This document shows positions 1-7,600 of a stretch of DNA of 64,000 nucleotides, in pieces. This stretch comes from SZUA-186 sp039714155 (GTDB lineage: Bacteria > Pseudomonadota > Gammaproteobacteria > UBA9214), in the NCBI GenBank assembly GCA_039714155.1, contig JBDLJX010000001.1, forward strand, positions 89,233-153,232, written 5' to 3'. The notes under the pieces were generated by a model that saw only the letters and a list, made by a program, of their open reading frames with translations, ran no database searches and was not told the DNA's origin. The stretch's first letter is position 1; every line of letters begins with the position of its first letter. The position numbers and the translations under genes were made by a program.

Positions 1-131
1 AGGGAGTAGTCCAGCTCGTCCACAGATTCGACACCCCGTGCGGCGTACACACGGCGCAGCAACGATGGCAGGGAATCCGGCAGGTCGATGCTGCCAGCAG
101 GTAGTGAGCGACGGAGGATGCGACGGTTCAT
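1..131 (-). CDS. recJ: RecJ single-strand-specific 5'-3' exonuclease, N-terminal fragment
   Basis: This open frame runs off the left edge and shows only the first 43 codons from an ATG at 131-129. The translation begins MNRRILRRSLPAG and continues into LPSLLRRVYAARGV, which matches the usual RecJ N-terminus (a short basic lead, then LPPLLxRLYAARGV and an ELD(Y/R)SL segment). RecJ degrades single-stranded DNA 5' to 3' in recombinational and mismatch repair; its DHH catalytic motifs lie outside the window. Position downstream of hom-thrC on the same strand agrees with a gene order known in other gammaproteobacteria. The fragment is short, so the call rests on N-terminal similarity plus context. 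Confidence 0.75.
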   Translation of the reverse strand, partial: MNRRILRRSLPAGSIDLPDSLPSLLRRVYAARGVESVDELDYS

Positions 132-205
132 TGCATCAATATTCCGGCCTTACGGGTAGCCTGGACAAAGGTGCAATAATGGCCGTGCCCAATCCTTATC
201 TATTT

Positions 206-231
206 GTTGGGCACGCTTCGCCTTGCCCAAC
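206..231. repeat. Short intergenic hairpin repeat (GTTGGGCA/TGCCCAAC)
   Basis: An 8-bp perfect inverted repeat (206-213 and 224-231) with a 10-nt spacer lies between recJ and thrC. The surrounding text resembles the 'GTTGGGC-cgcttcg-GCCCAAC' intergenic repeats common in proteobacteria. It could act as a weak hairpin in either transcript. Confidence 0.5.
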
Positions 232-252
232 CTACAGAACTTAAAAACCTGG

Positions 253-322
253 CCACGGAAGCACACGGAAGTATAAATGCCCTGTTAGAAATATTTCCGT
301 GTAATTCCGTGTGCTTCCGTGG
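253..322. repeat. 18-bp perfect inverted repeat between recJ and thrC
   Basis: The left arm 253-270 and right arm 305-322 are exact reverse complements over 18 bp, separated by 34 nt. The arms contain an internal CACGGAA repetition. T-runs flank both sides (TTTTTT after 322 on plus; a TTTTT tract on the minus strand near 243-247), so it may end transcription coming from thrC. Intergenic repeats of this sequence type are widespread in environmental bacteria, so a dispersed repeat is equally likely. Confidence 0.6.
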
Positions 323-372
323 CAAATTTGATTTTTTTATAGACAGGATCACTTAAGCAAGAGCCATCCGGG

Positions 373-1503
373 TCAGACCAGGTTGCTGACAATCGCTGCC
401 TTGACCGACTCAAGATCGGCATCCACCGTCAACATGCCTTCACTGCATTGCTTGATCGCCGTATCCGGGTCCTTGAGGCCGTGACCGGTGAGGGTACAGA
501 CGACACGACTGCCAGCCGGGATCTTGCCGGATTTGATATCGCGCAGGGCGCCGGCAACAGACGTCGCCGAAGCCGGTTCACAGAAAATGCCTTCTTTTGA
601 CGTCAGCAGTCTCTGCGCAGCGAGAATCTCCTCGTCCGTACATTCATCAAACCAGCCACCGGATTCCTCCTTGACCTTCCAGGCCTGCTCCCATGACTGC
701 GGATGGCCAATGCGGATGGCCGTTGCCACCGTTTCCGGGTGGTCCACCATGTCGCCACGCATGAACGGTGCCGAACCGGCAGCCTGATAACCCACCATGG
801 TCGGGCGCCGGTCGGTTACCACCGCACCCGGGTGCCTGCAGTCACCGCCGCAGAATGCACAGGCCTGCGTCGCCACGCCGGCGTACTCACTGTAGCCAAT
901 CCAGTGGGCCGTGATGTTGCCGGCATTACCGACTGGCAGGCAATGAAAGTCAGGTGGGCCGCCCAGTTCGTCAATAATTTCAAACGCCGCCGACTTCTGG
1001 CCCTGCAAACGATACGGATTGATGGAATTCACAATGGTTACCGGCGCATGTTCGGCCACTTCCTTGACCAGCCGCATGCCGTCATCGAAGTTACCGCGGA
1101 TCTGGATGACAACGGCGCCGTGGATCATGGCCTGCGCCAGCTTGCCGAGTGCAATCTTGCCTTCCGGGATAATGACAAAGGCGGTGATGCCGGCACGCGC
1201 GGCATAGGCAGCGGCGGCAGCCGAGGTATTACCGGTGGAGGCACACAACACGGCGCGGCTGCCCTCTTCCACGGCCTTTGTCACGGCCATGGTCATGCCG
1301 CGGTCCTTGAAGGAGCCGGTCGGGTTCAGGCCTTCGTACTTGATATAGAGTTCGGCATCGCTGCCAATCTCGCGCGGGATATTCTCCAGCCGCACCAGTG
1401 GCGTATTGCCCTCGCCAAGGCTGATCACGCGCGTGGTATCGGTAACCGGCATGCGGTCACGGTAGTGCTCAATGATTCCGGTGTAACGGGTTCCAGTAGA
1501 CAT
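373..1503 (-). CDS. thrC: Threonine synthase
   Basis: PLP enzyme converting O-phosphohomoserine to threonine, the last step of threonine synthesis. The 376-residue protein has the fold-type II signature: GEGNTPL near 30-36, the PLP lysine at about K66 inside GSFKDRG, and the STGNTSAA phosphate loop near 89-96. A glycine-rich VGNAGN follows near 191-196. It belongs to the short (about 350 aa) class found with hom. An odd feature is a Cys-rich insertion near 212-228 (C215, C218, C222) before the conserved GYQAAGSAP segment. It follows hom on the same strand after a 170-bp gap that holds a repeat, so it may share the alaC-hom transcript. Confidence 0.95.
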   Translation of the reverse strand: MSTGTRYTGIIEHYRDRMPVTDTTRVISLGEGNTPLVRLENIPREIGSDAELYIKYEGLNPTGSFKDRGMTMAVTKAVEEGSRAVLCASTGNTSAAAAAYAARAGITAFVIIPEGKIALGKLAQAMIHGAVVIQIRGNFDDGMRLVKEVAEHAPVTIVNSINPYRLQGQKSAAFEIIDELGGPPDFHCLPVGNAGNITAHWIGYSEYAGVATQACAFCGGDCRHPGAVVTDRRPTMVGYQAAGSAPFMRGDMVDHPETVATAIRIGHPQSWEQAWKVKEESGGWFDECTDEEILAAQRLLTSKEGIFCEPASATSVAGALRDIKSGKIPAGSRVVCTLTGHGLKDPDTAIKQCSEGMLTVDADLESVKAAIVSNLV

Positions 1504-1532
1504 ATTGTTTATCCAGGTTTTAATGTTCAGAC

Positions 1533-1643
1533 GTAGCCCGGATGAAGGCCGTCAGGGCCTGCCCCGGCAATGGGTAAGCCGGGGCCGTAATCCGGGATTG
1601 AGACTTCATTCCCCCGGATTTCGCTACGCTACCTCCGGGCTAC
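1533..1643. repeat. GTAGCCCGG-type palindromic intergenic repeat, copy 1
   Basis: The segment between thrC and hom starts GTAGCCCGGATGAAGG and ends CCGGGCTAC, so its ends are inverted repeats. A related unit with the same GTAGCCCGGATG start lies at 9864-9975. This layout is that of REP/BIME-like dispersed repeats in gammaproteobacteria. It separates two genes of one pathway and may lower transcription of thrC. Confidence 0.65.
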
Positions 1644-1673
1644 AATGTTCGCGAGATCGTCAAACGTCAATAA

Positions 1674-2990
1674 TCAATCACAATCCAGGTGTTCCAGCCG
1701 TATGCGCGTCACCTTGCCGTGAATCGTTTCCAGCGCCTCGATCTGGCTGATGGCGGCATTCATCTGCTGCTCGCGGACCGTATGTGTCAGCATGATAATC
1801 GGCACCTCATCGACTCCGTCTGCCGGCTCTTTCTGCAGGATCGCCTCGATACTGATAGCCGAATCACCCAGGATACGCGTCACCTCGGACAACACACCCG
1901 GTTTGTCGGTGGCCAGCATGCGCAGGTAACAGGCAGTCTCGACATCGTCCATTGCCAGGATCGGTGCATCCGACAGGGCGTGCGGCTGGAATGCGAGGTG
2001 TGGCACCCGGTTCCCGGGGTCTGCTGTCAGGGTCCGCACCACATCAATAATATCGGCAACCACGGCCGAGGCAGTCGGCTCGGCACCGGCGCCAGCGCCG
2101 TAATACAGGGTTGGCCCAACGGCGTCGGCCTTGACCAGTATGGCATTCATGACGCCATCGACATTGGCAATCAGGCGCCGTTCCGGTATCAGGGTCGGGT
2201 GCACCCGCAGTTCAATGCCGGCTTCCGTGCGGCGGGTAAGACCCAGGTGCTTGATGCGATAACCGAATTCCCCGGCATAGGCAACATCTGCACGGGTAAT
2301 GTGACTGATGCCCTCGGTATATACCTTGTCGAACTGCAGCGGTACGCCAAAGGCAATCGAGGCGAGGATGGTCAGCTTGTGTGCCGCATCGATGCCTTCA
2401 ACATCGAAGCTTGGATCGGCCTCGGCATAGCCCAGCTGCTGTGCTTCTTTCAGAACGTCATCGAAATCACGCCCCTTGTCGCGCATCTCGGTCAGGATAA
2501 AATTACCGGTACCGTTGATGATGCCGGCCAGCCATTCGATCTCATTGGCCGCCAGCCCCTCGCGCAACGCCTTGATGATGGGTATGCCACCGGCAACTGC
2601 GGCCTCGAAGGCCACCATGACACCACGCTCCTGCGCTGCCGCGAAGATCTCGTTACCGTGCAGGGCAATCAGCGCCTTGTTGGCAGTTACGACATGCTTG
2701 CCATTGGCAATGGCCTTCAGCACCAGTTCCCGTGCCGGTTCGTAACCGCCAATCAATTCAACCACGATATCGATGGCCGGGTCCTCGACCACCGCAAAGG
2801 CATCATTGGATACCGGGATGGACTCGATGCCGGGCAACCGCGCCGGGTCATAGCCCCGTGCTGCCGCATGGGTAATCTGGATACCACGCCCGGCACGCCG
2901 GACGATTTCATCGGCATTGCGATTCAGGACGTTAAAGGTCCCCCCGCCCACCGTGCCAAGACCCAGCAGGCCAACATTAACCGGATTCAA
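1674..2990 (-). CDS. hom: Homoserine dehydrogenase
   Basis: Reduces aspartate semialdehyde to homoserine with NAD(P)H, the branch point toward threonine and methionine. The 438-residue form has the Rossmann motif GLGTVG at about 10-15, the NGTGNFIL segment near 159-166, and a C-terminal ACT domain (about 350-430, RMLATDKPGVLSEV) that usually gives threonine feedback. The start chosen is TTG at 2990-2988, because GGGAGG lies 8 nt upstream and the family starts here; an upstream in-frame ATG at 3086 would add 32 unrelated residues inside alaC. The Shine-Dalgarno sequence overlaps the last codons of alaC, so the two are translationally close. Confidence 0.95.
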   Translation of the reverse strand: MNPVNVGLLGLGTVGGGTFNVLNRNADEIVRRAGRGIQITHAAARGYDPARLPGIESIPVSNDAFAVVEDPAIDIVVELIGGYEPARELVLKAIANGKHVVTANKALIALHGNEIFAAAQERGVMVAFEAAVAGGIPIIKALREGLAANEIEWLAGIINGTGNFILTEMRDKGRDFDDVLKEAQQLGYAEADPSFDVEGIDAAHKLTILASIAFGVPLQFDKVYTEGISHITRADVAYAGEFGYRIKHLGLTRRTEAGIELRVHPTLIPERRLIANVDGVMNAILVKADAVGPTLYYGAGAGAEPTASAVVADIIDVVRTLTADPGNRVPHLAFQPHALSDAPILAMDDVETACYLRMLATDKPGVLSEVTRILGDSAISIEAILQKEPADGVDEVPIIMLTHTVREQQMNAAISQIEALETIHGKVTRIRLEHLDCD

Positions 2991-2994
2991 TGAT

Positions 2995-4200
2995 TTATCC
3001 TCCCGATGCGCGCGCCTGGTCCAGATCCCTGCGGAACATATCGCGAATACCGCGAACCGCCTGGCGCGTACGATGTTCATTTTCAATCAGACCAAAGCGG
3101 ACGTGATCATCTCCATAGGAACCAAAACCGATTCCGGGTGAAACCGCCACCCTGGCATCAACCAGCAACTTCTTGGAAAACTCGAGCGAACCCATCTCGC
3201 GATACGGTTCCGGGATCGGCGACCAGACAAACATGGTGCCTTTCGGCCGTTCCACCGGCCAGCCCAGATTGTTCAGACCGTCGCACAGAACATTGCGACG
3301 ACTGCGGTACATACTGCAAATCTCCTGCACGCAGTCCTGTGGTCCATCGAGTGCGGTAATAGCCGCCACCTGTATGGGTGTAAACATACCGTAATCCAGG
3401 TAGGACTTGATCCGCGCCAGCGCGGCAACCAGGGTTTCGTTGCCACACATGAAGCCGACCCGCCAGCCGGGCATATTATAGCTCTTGGACAGCGAGAAAA
3501 ACTCGACCGCACAATCCAACGCGCCGTCGACCTGCAGGATGGATGGCGCCTTGTAGCCATCGAAGACCAGGTCGGCATAGGCCAGATCCTGGATGACCCA
3601 GATCTCGTTTTCACGGGCAATATCAACAACCTTCTGGTAGAAGTCCAGCTCGACGCACTGGGTGGTGGGGTTGCCGGGGAAATTCAGGATCAGCATCCTG
3701 GGCCGTGGCCAGGAATCCTTGATCGCCTTTTCCAGTTCGGCGAAGAAATCCACGCCGGGACGCAACGGCACGTGCCGGATATCGGCACCGGCAATAGCAA
3801 AGCCATAGGGATGAATCGGATAGGCGGGGTTTGGCACCAGTACCGCATCACCCGGCCCCATGGTCGCCAGCGCCAGGTGCGCCAGCCCCTCCTTGGAACC
3901 AATGGTGACAATGGCATGCCGGTCGTAGTCGAGGTCGACATCATAGCGACGACCGTACCAGTCGCAGATCGCCTTGCGCAGCCGCGGTATGCCTTTCGAC
4001 AGTGAGTAGCGGTGGGTATCAGGCCGCTGCGCGGCCTCAACCAGTTTATCGACGATGTGCTTCGGTGTCGGCTGGTCCGGATTACCCATGCCAAAGTCGA
4101 TAATGTCTTCGCCACGTGCGCGCGCCGTTGCCTTCAACTCGTTCACAATGTTGAAAACATAGGGCGGCAAGCGCTTTATGCGGGCGAATTCCTCAATCAC
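2995..4200 (-). CDS. alaC: AlaC-type PLP-dependent aminotransferase (alanine transaminase)
   Basis: Class I/II aminotransferase of 401 residues, closest in pattern to AlaC/YfdZ, which makes alanine from pyruvate and glutamate. It has MGNPDQPTP near 38-46, NFPGNPTT near 173-180, the aspartate of QDLAYADL near 204-211, and the PLP lysine at about K239 in FFSLSKSYNMPGWRVGF. It is the first gene of alaC-hom-thrC. The stop is 4 nt before the hom start codon. Assignment to alanine rather than another amino donor is by family and by the recurring alaC-hom-thrC order, not by direct proof. Confidence 0.85.
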   Translation of the reverse strand: MIEEFARIKRLPPYVFNIVNELKATARARGEDIIDFGMGNPDQPTPKHIVDKLVEAAQRPDTHRYSLSKGIPRLRKAICDWYGRRYDVDLDYDRHAIVTIGSKEGLAHLALATMGPGDAVLVPNPAYPIHPYGFAIAGADIRHVPLRPGVDFFAELEKAIKDSWPRPRMLILNFPGNPTTQCVELDFYQKVVDIARENEIWVIQDLAYADLVFDGYKAPSILQVDGALDCAVEFFSLSKSYNMPGWRVGFMCGNETLVAALARIKSYLDYGMFTPIQVAAITALDGPQDCVQEICSMYRSRRNVLCDGLNNLGWPVERPKGTMFVWSPIPEPYREMGSLEFSKKLLVDARVAVSPGIGFGSYGDDHVRFGLIENEHRTRQAVRGIRDMFRRDLDQARASGG

Positions 4201-4303
4201 ATCGACAACCGGAAGTTACGCAGGGTTTCAGGAGTTTTCCGTAAGTAGTTATAAGTGCTTACGTTACTTAAATTTTCATGTTGAAACAAGGGGGTAGACT
4301 GCA

Positions 4304-4726
4304 TTGCCTGCCCCGGCCTCCCTTGCCAGCCCCGGCATGCCTTTGTATGGTTGGGGCATGCGCTTCTCCCATGAAAAAGTCGAAGGCAACAGTATCAACG
4401 GCTATGCCAGCGGCCAGGTGACCGTCAATGGCGAGGTCATCACCCATAGCGTTGTGGTTACCCCTGACCAGATAATCCATGACTGGCTGCCGGCGGTTTT
4501 CGAGGAGCTGGAAGCGGCCCACCTGGAACGGCTTGGCGAACTGGAACCGGAAATCATTCTCATCGGCACCGGCGCGACCCTGCGCTTTCCGCCGCCGGCC
4601 TGGACGGCCGGTTACCTTGCAAAGGGAATCGGTGTCGAGATCATGGACACGCAGGCCGCCTGCCGCACCTATAATGTCCTGCTGTCGGAAGACCGGCACG
4701 TGGTGGCCGGCCTGTTAATCAGTTAA
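4304..4726 (+). CDS. Mth938-like (DUF498/NDUFAF3 family) protein
   Basis: A 140-residue small soluble protein of the Mth938-like family, whose bacterial function is not known. The family pattern is visible as a start near MRFSHEKV, then a G-Q-V-x-V-N-G segment, VVVTPDQIIHDW, and PEIILIGTGATLRFP near 81-96. The longest frame starts at TTG 4304, preceded by AAGGGGG at good spacing. Family members usually begin near the ATG at 4358, which lacks a clear Shine-Dalgarno sequence, so the start is uncertain. It is divergent from alaC across a 103-bp gap and is followed 24 bp later by another small gene. Confidence 0.8.
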   Translation: MPAPASLASPGMPLYGWGMRFSHEKVEGNSINGYASGQVTVNGEVITHSVVVTPDQIIHDWLPAVFEELEAAHLERLGELEPEIILIGTGATLRFPPPAWTAGYLAKGIGVEIMDTQAACRTYNVLLSEDRHVVAGLLIS

Positions 4727-4750
4727 CGAACCCACATATCAAGAGCGCCC

Positions 4751-5017
4751 ATGAAAAAGAAAAAACTCAAGCACGAAGTCGAATTACTGAAGGAAGCCAT
4801 TCTGGCCGGCATGAAATATGGCGAGCAACGCGGTGTCGTCGAGTTTGAAGCCACCGACTCGGCCAATGAAAAAATCGAATACATCTACAAGCTGCTGGTA
4901 CATGACAAGGTGATCCAGCCGCTCGCAAAAGACCAGATTTCTTTACCCAGCATGAAACACAAACTCGCGCTCTGGTATGCACGCACGTTGCCGGCGGATC
5001 ATCCGTTGCTGAAATAA
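4751..5017 (+). CDS. Small conserved hypothetical protein (DUF5062-like)
   Basis: An 88-residue protein with a basic start (MKKKKLKHEVELLKEAI), a central EATDSANEKIEYIYKLLVHD segment with charged helices, and the tail LPADHPLLK. From memory this pattern resembles the DUF5062 family of small gammaproteobacterial proteins of unknown function; this was not checked by a search. There is no signal peptide or membrane segment. It lies 24 bp after the Mth938-like gene on the same strand, so the two may be co-transcribed, and converges with cfa. Confidence 0.75.
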   Translation: MKKKKLKHEVELLKEAILAGMKYGEQRGVVEFEATDSANEKIEYIYKLLVHDKVIQPLAKDQISLPSMKHKLALWYARTLPADHPLLK

Positions 5018-5099
5018 AATAACTGACAGGCCCGTTACCTGACTCCGCCTCCCTTTTGATGACCGTCCCTCTCAAGATTGAACAACGGCCGCAGGACTG

Positions 5100-6218
5100 T
5101 CAACGCAGCGATTCGTAGCCGCCTTCCAGGCCCTCCCGCGAATAGACCAATTGCCATAACTGGTTACGCCGGGCCCGGAACGAGCCCGCGCCAGACAGGA
5201 GAAAGAACTTCCACATCCGGTAAAAACGTTCATCGTAGCCCAGTTTTTCCAGTTCATCCCGGTGCGTGTCTATGTTGGCCATCCATGCCATGAGGGTGGG
5301 GTCGTAGTGCACGCTGAAATTATGCCAGTCCTCAAGAATGAATACGCCTTCTGCAGCGCGAGCCACCTGGGACGGCGTCGGTAACACACCCCCGGGGAAA
5401 ATGTATTTGTTGGTCCAGGGATCGACGGCCGTTGCCGTGGTATTGGTACCAATGGTGTGAAGCAGGAACAGCCCGTCGTCAACCAGGCAGCGATCCACCA
5501 CCTGCATGTAGGGCCGGTAGTTTTTTGGCCCTACATGTTCGAACATGCCCAGCGAGACGATCCGGTCGAAGCGCTCGTTGATATTTCGATAATCCTGGAA
5601 ACGCAGCTCGACATCGAGTCCCTTGCACAGTTCCTGCCCCAGTTCAATCTGTTCTCTCGACACGGTGATGCCCACCACCTTCGCACCGTATCGCTCGGCG
5701 GCAAAACGGGCGAAACTGCCCCAGCCGCAACCAATATCCAGCACCCGCATACCACTGCTTAAACCGATCTTGCGGCAGACCAGATCGAGCTTTGCTTCCT
5801 GCGCCGCATCCAGATCACCGGCTTCCTTCCAGTAGCCACAGGTGTAGGTCATCCGCCTGTCCAGCATGCAGCGATACATCTCGTTACCCATGTCGTAATG
5901 GTGTGCACCGATGTGGTAGGCGCGTCTTCGGCTCTGCAGATTGATCAGCTTGGCCCGGATAACCGGGACCAGGAGTTTCAGTGGCTGAACCTTGTGCTCG
6001 AGGCCGGCCCGGATGACGCGATGGAACAGCGCATCGAGCTGTTCACAGTCCCACCAGCCGTCCATATAGGACTCACCCAGTCCGATGGATCCCCCATCGG
6101 CCAGGATGCGCTGATAGAAGCGTGGATCCTTGACCTGCAGGTCCCAGGGCTGGTTGCCGCCGACCTCGACCCCGGCAAGTTCAAGCAGGCCGCGAATGGT
6201 GGTTTCGGAACGATTCAT
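5100..6218 (-). CDS. cfa: Cyclopropane-fatty-acyl-phospholipid synthase
   Basis: SAM-dependent enzyme that adds a methylene bridge to unsaturated acyl chains of membrane phospholipids, often in stationary phase. The 372-residue protein aligns end to end with the E. coli Cfa pattern: GLGESYMDGWWDC near 47-58, HYDMGNEMY near 107-115, the SAM-binding VLDIGCGWG near 159-167, and MFEHVGPKNY near 233-242. Start chosen at ATG 6218 (MNRSETT); the frame stays open to 6347, but that extension has no family similarity. It lies next to rpoS, which controls cfa in E. coli; regulation here is inferred only. Confidence 0.95.
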   Translation of the reverse strand: MNRSETTIRGLLELAGVEVGGNQPWDLQVKDPRFYQRILADGGSIGLGESYMDGWWDCEQLDALFHRVIRAGLEHKVQPLKLLVPVIRAKLINLQSRRRAYHIGAHHYDMGNEMYRCMLDRRMTYTCGYWKEAGDLDAAQEAKLDLVCRKIGLSSGMRVLDIGCGWGSFARFAAERYGAKVVGITVSREQIELGQELCKGLDVELRFQDYRNINERFDRIVSLGMFEHVGPKNYRPYMQVVDRCLVDDGLFLLHTIGTNTTATAVDPWTNKYIFPGGVLPTPSQVARAAEGVFILEDWHNFSVHYDPTLMAWMANIDTHRDELEKLGYDERFYRMWKFFLLSGAGSFRARRNQLWQLVYSREGLEGGYESLR

Positions 6219-6381
6219 CGTGGTCGGGTACCGGGAAGTTGCGTGAAGCTGCGGGTCAGTGAAACAAGTTGCGGATATTATCACAACAGCGTTGTGGATC
6301 ATCCCGGGACATGAGCGGTGGCATTCTTCACTTACCAAGGCATACATAAGTTAGCCGGCATAAGCTTTCGGGACCGTCGGC

Positions 6382-6485
6382 CGCATGGACGCGGCCATCG
6401 AGTGTACGACATACAGGGATGTATTAGTGTCGCGAGAGGCAGGGATGCCGGAAGCGACCAGGGATGTATTCACAGCATGTCCCGC
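6382..6485. repeat. Twin-hairpin repeat, divergent copy
   Basis: Between cfa and rpoS, a short hairpin GGCA-GGGA-TGCC at 6438-6449 is followed by CAGGGATGTATT...CATGTCCC at 6459-6483. A second CAGGGATGTATT occurs at 6414-6425. The layout and loop sequence match the units at 11604-11716 and 16165-16274, with C/T differences. It is in the 3' region of rpoS and could act as a transcript-end structure. Confidence 0.55.
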
Positions 6486-6551
6486 AAGCTCAGGTCGGCT
6501 CACTTCCGTACTTGTTAGTATATGGTCTTTCTCTCGTCTCTACGGTAAAAA

Positions 6552-7553
6552 TCATTTCAGCAACGCATCGATCGAGAAGCCCTCTGCCTCAAGGATCTTC
6601 TTCAGGCGCTTGAGTGCATCCATCTGGATCTGACGAACACGTTCACGGGTCACCCCGATTTCCCGACCGACCTGTTCCAGGGTTGACACCGCATGGCCGT
6701 GCAGACCAAAGCGGCGTTCGACGACTTCGCGCTGCTTCTCATTCAACTGGTCGAGCCAGTCGTCGATACTCGTGTGGACGTTGTCCTCCTGAAGAGATTC
6801 AGTCGGGTCCGGCGCCTCCTTGTCCGGAATGGTCTCCAGCAAGGTCTTGCCGGAGTCATTCATGATGTTGCTGTCAGTCGAGGCAATGCGTTCATTCAGA
6901 CCCAGCATGCGTTCGACATCCTCGATTGGCTTGTGCAGCAGGTTGGCAATTTCCTCTGCACTGGGTTCGTGGTCGAGTTGCTGCGCCAGTCCGCGTGCTG
7001 CACGCAGGTAGACATTGATTTCCTTGACAACATGGATCGGCAAGCGAATGGTGCGCGTCTGGTTCATGATGGCACGTTCGATAGTCTGCCGTATCCACCA
7101 GGTCGCATAGGTTGAGAACCGGAAACCACGTTCGGGATCGAACTTTTCTACGGCGCGTATCAGGCCAAGGTTGCCTTCTTCGATCAAATCCAGAAACGCC
7201 AGGCCGCGGTTCATGTAGCGGCGTGCGATCTTGACCACCAGCCGCAGGTTGCTTTCGATCATGCGCTGGCGCGCACTTTCATCCCCCTGCTGTGCCAGTC
7301 GCGAAAAGTACACTTCCTCTTCGGCCGACAGCAGTGGTGATATACCGATCTCGCTCAGGTAGAGACGGGTGGGGTCATGACTTTCGGAACCGGAGGATGG
7401 ACGGTTACTGCGGGATGTCGTCGTGGAATTAACGCTGACCGTACGCTTCCCGTCACCCTGCCCTGCGGAGGTGTCTTGACTGGCTTGACCCGCTTTGGTC
7501 ACAGCATCTTTCTCACTGTGCGTCGGGTCGGAATCCTCGTGACGCTTGCTCAC
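6552..7553 (-). CDS. rpoS: RNA polymerase sigma factor RpoS (sigma-38)
   Basis: Stationary-phase and general-stress sigma factor, 333 residues. After a poorly conserved polar N-terminal stretch (1-58, rich in Ser, Thr and Asp), region 1.2 is visible as DPTRLYLSEIGISPLL. Region 2 has NLRLVVKIARRYMNRGLAFLDLIEEGN, GLIRAVEKFDPERGFRFSTYATWWIRQTI follows, and region 4.2 ends the protein with GVTRERVRQIQMDALKRL. The RpoS rather than RpoD call rests on length, on IPDKEAPDP, and on the conserved nlpD-rpoS order. The main rpoS promoter in E. coli lies inside nlpD; none was identified here. Confidence 0.97.
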   Translation of the reverse strand: MSKRHEDSDPTHSEKDAVTKAGQASQDTSAGQGDGKRTVSVNSTTTSRSNRPSSGSESHDPTRLYLSEIGISPLLSAEEEVYFSRLAQQGDESARQRMIESNLRLVVKIARRYMNRGLAFLDLIEEGNLGLIRAVEKFDPERGFRFSTYATWWIRQTIERAIMNQTRTIRLPIHVVKEINVYLRAARGLAQQLDHEPSAEEIANLLHKPIEDVERMLGLNERIASTDSNIMNDSGKTLLETIPDKEAPDPTESLQEDNVHTSIDDWLDQLNEKQREVVERRFGLHGHAVSTLEQVGREIGVTRERVRQIQMDALKRLKKILEAEGFSIDALLK

Positions 7554-7600
7554 TGGCCATCCCGGCTTGTTATTCAGTGCCAGACTGTCATCGACGGTTT

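Noticed and set aside
703..1536. Plus-strand frame of 277 codons opposite thrC
   Set aside because: The opposite strand encodes a complete threonine synthase with active-site motifs; the plus frame shows no domain and is a GC-codon shadow.
1689..2993. Plus-strand frame of 434 codons opposite hom
   Set aside because: It is a shadow of hom with no recognisable motif.
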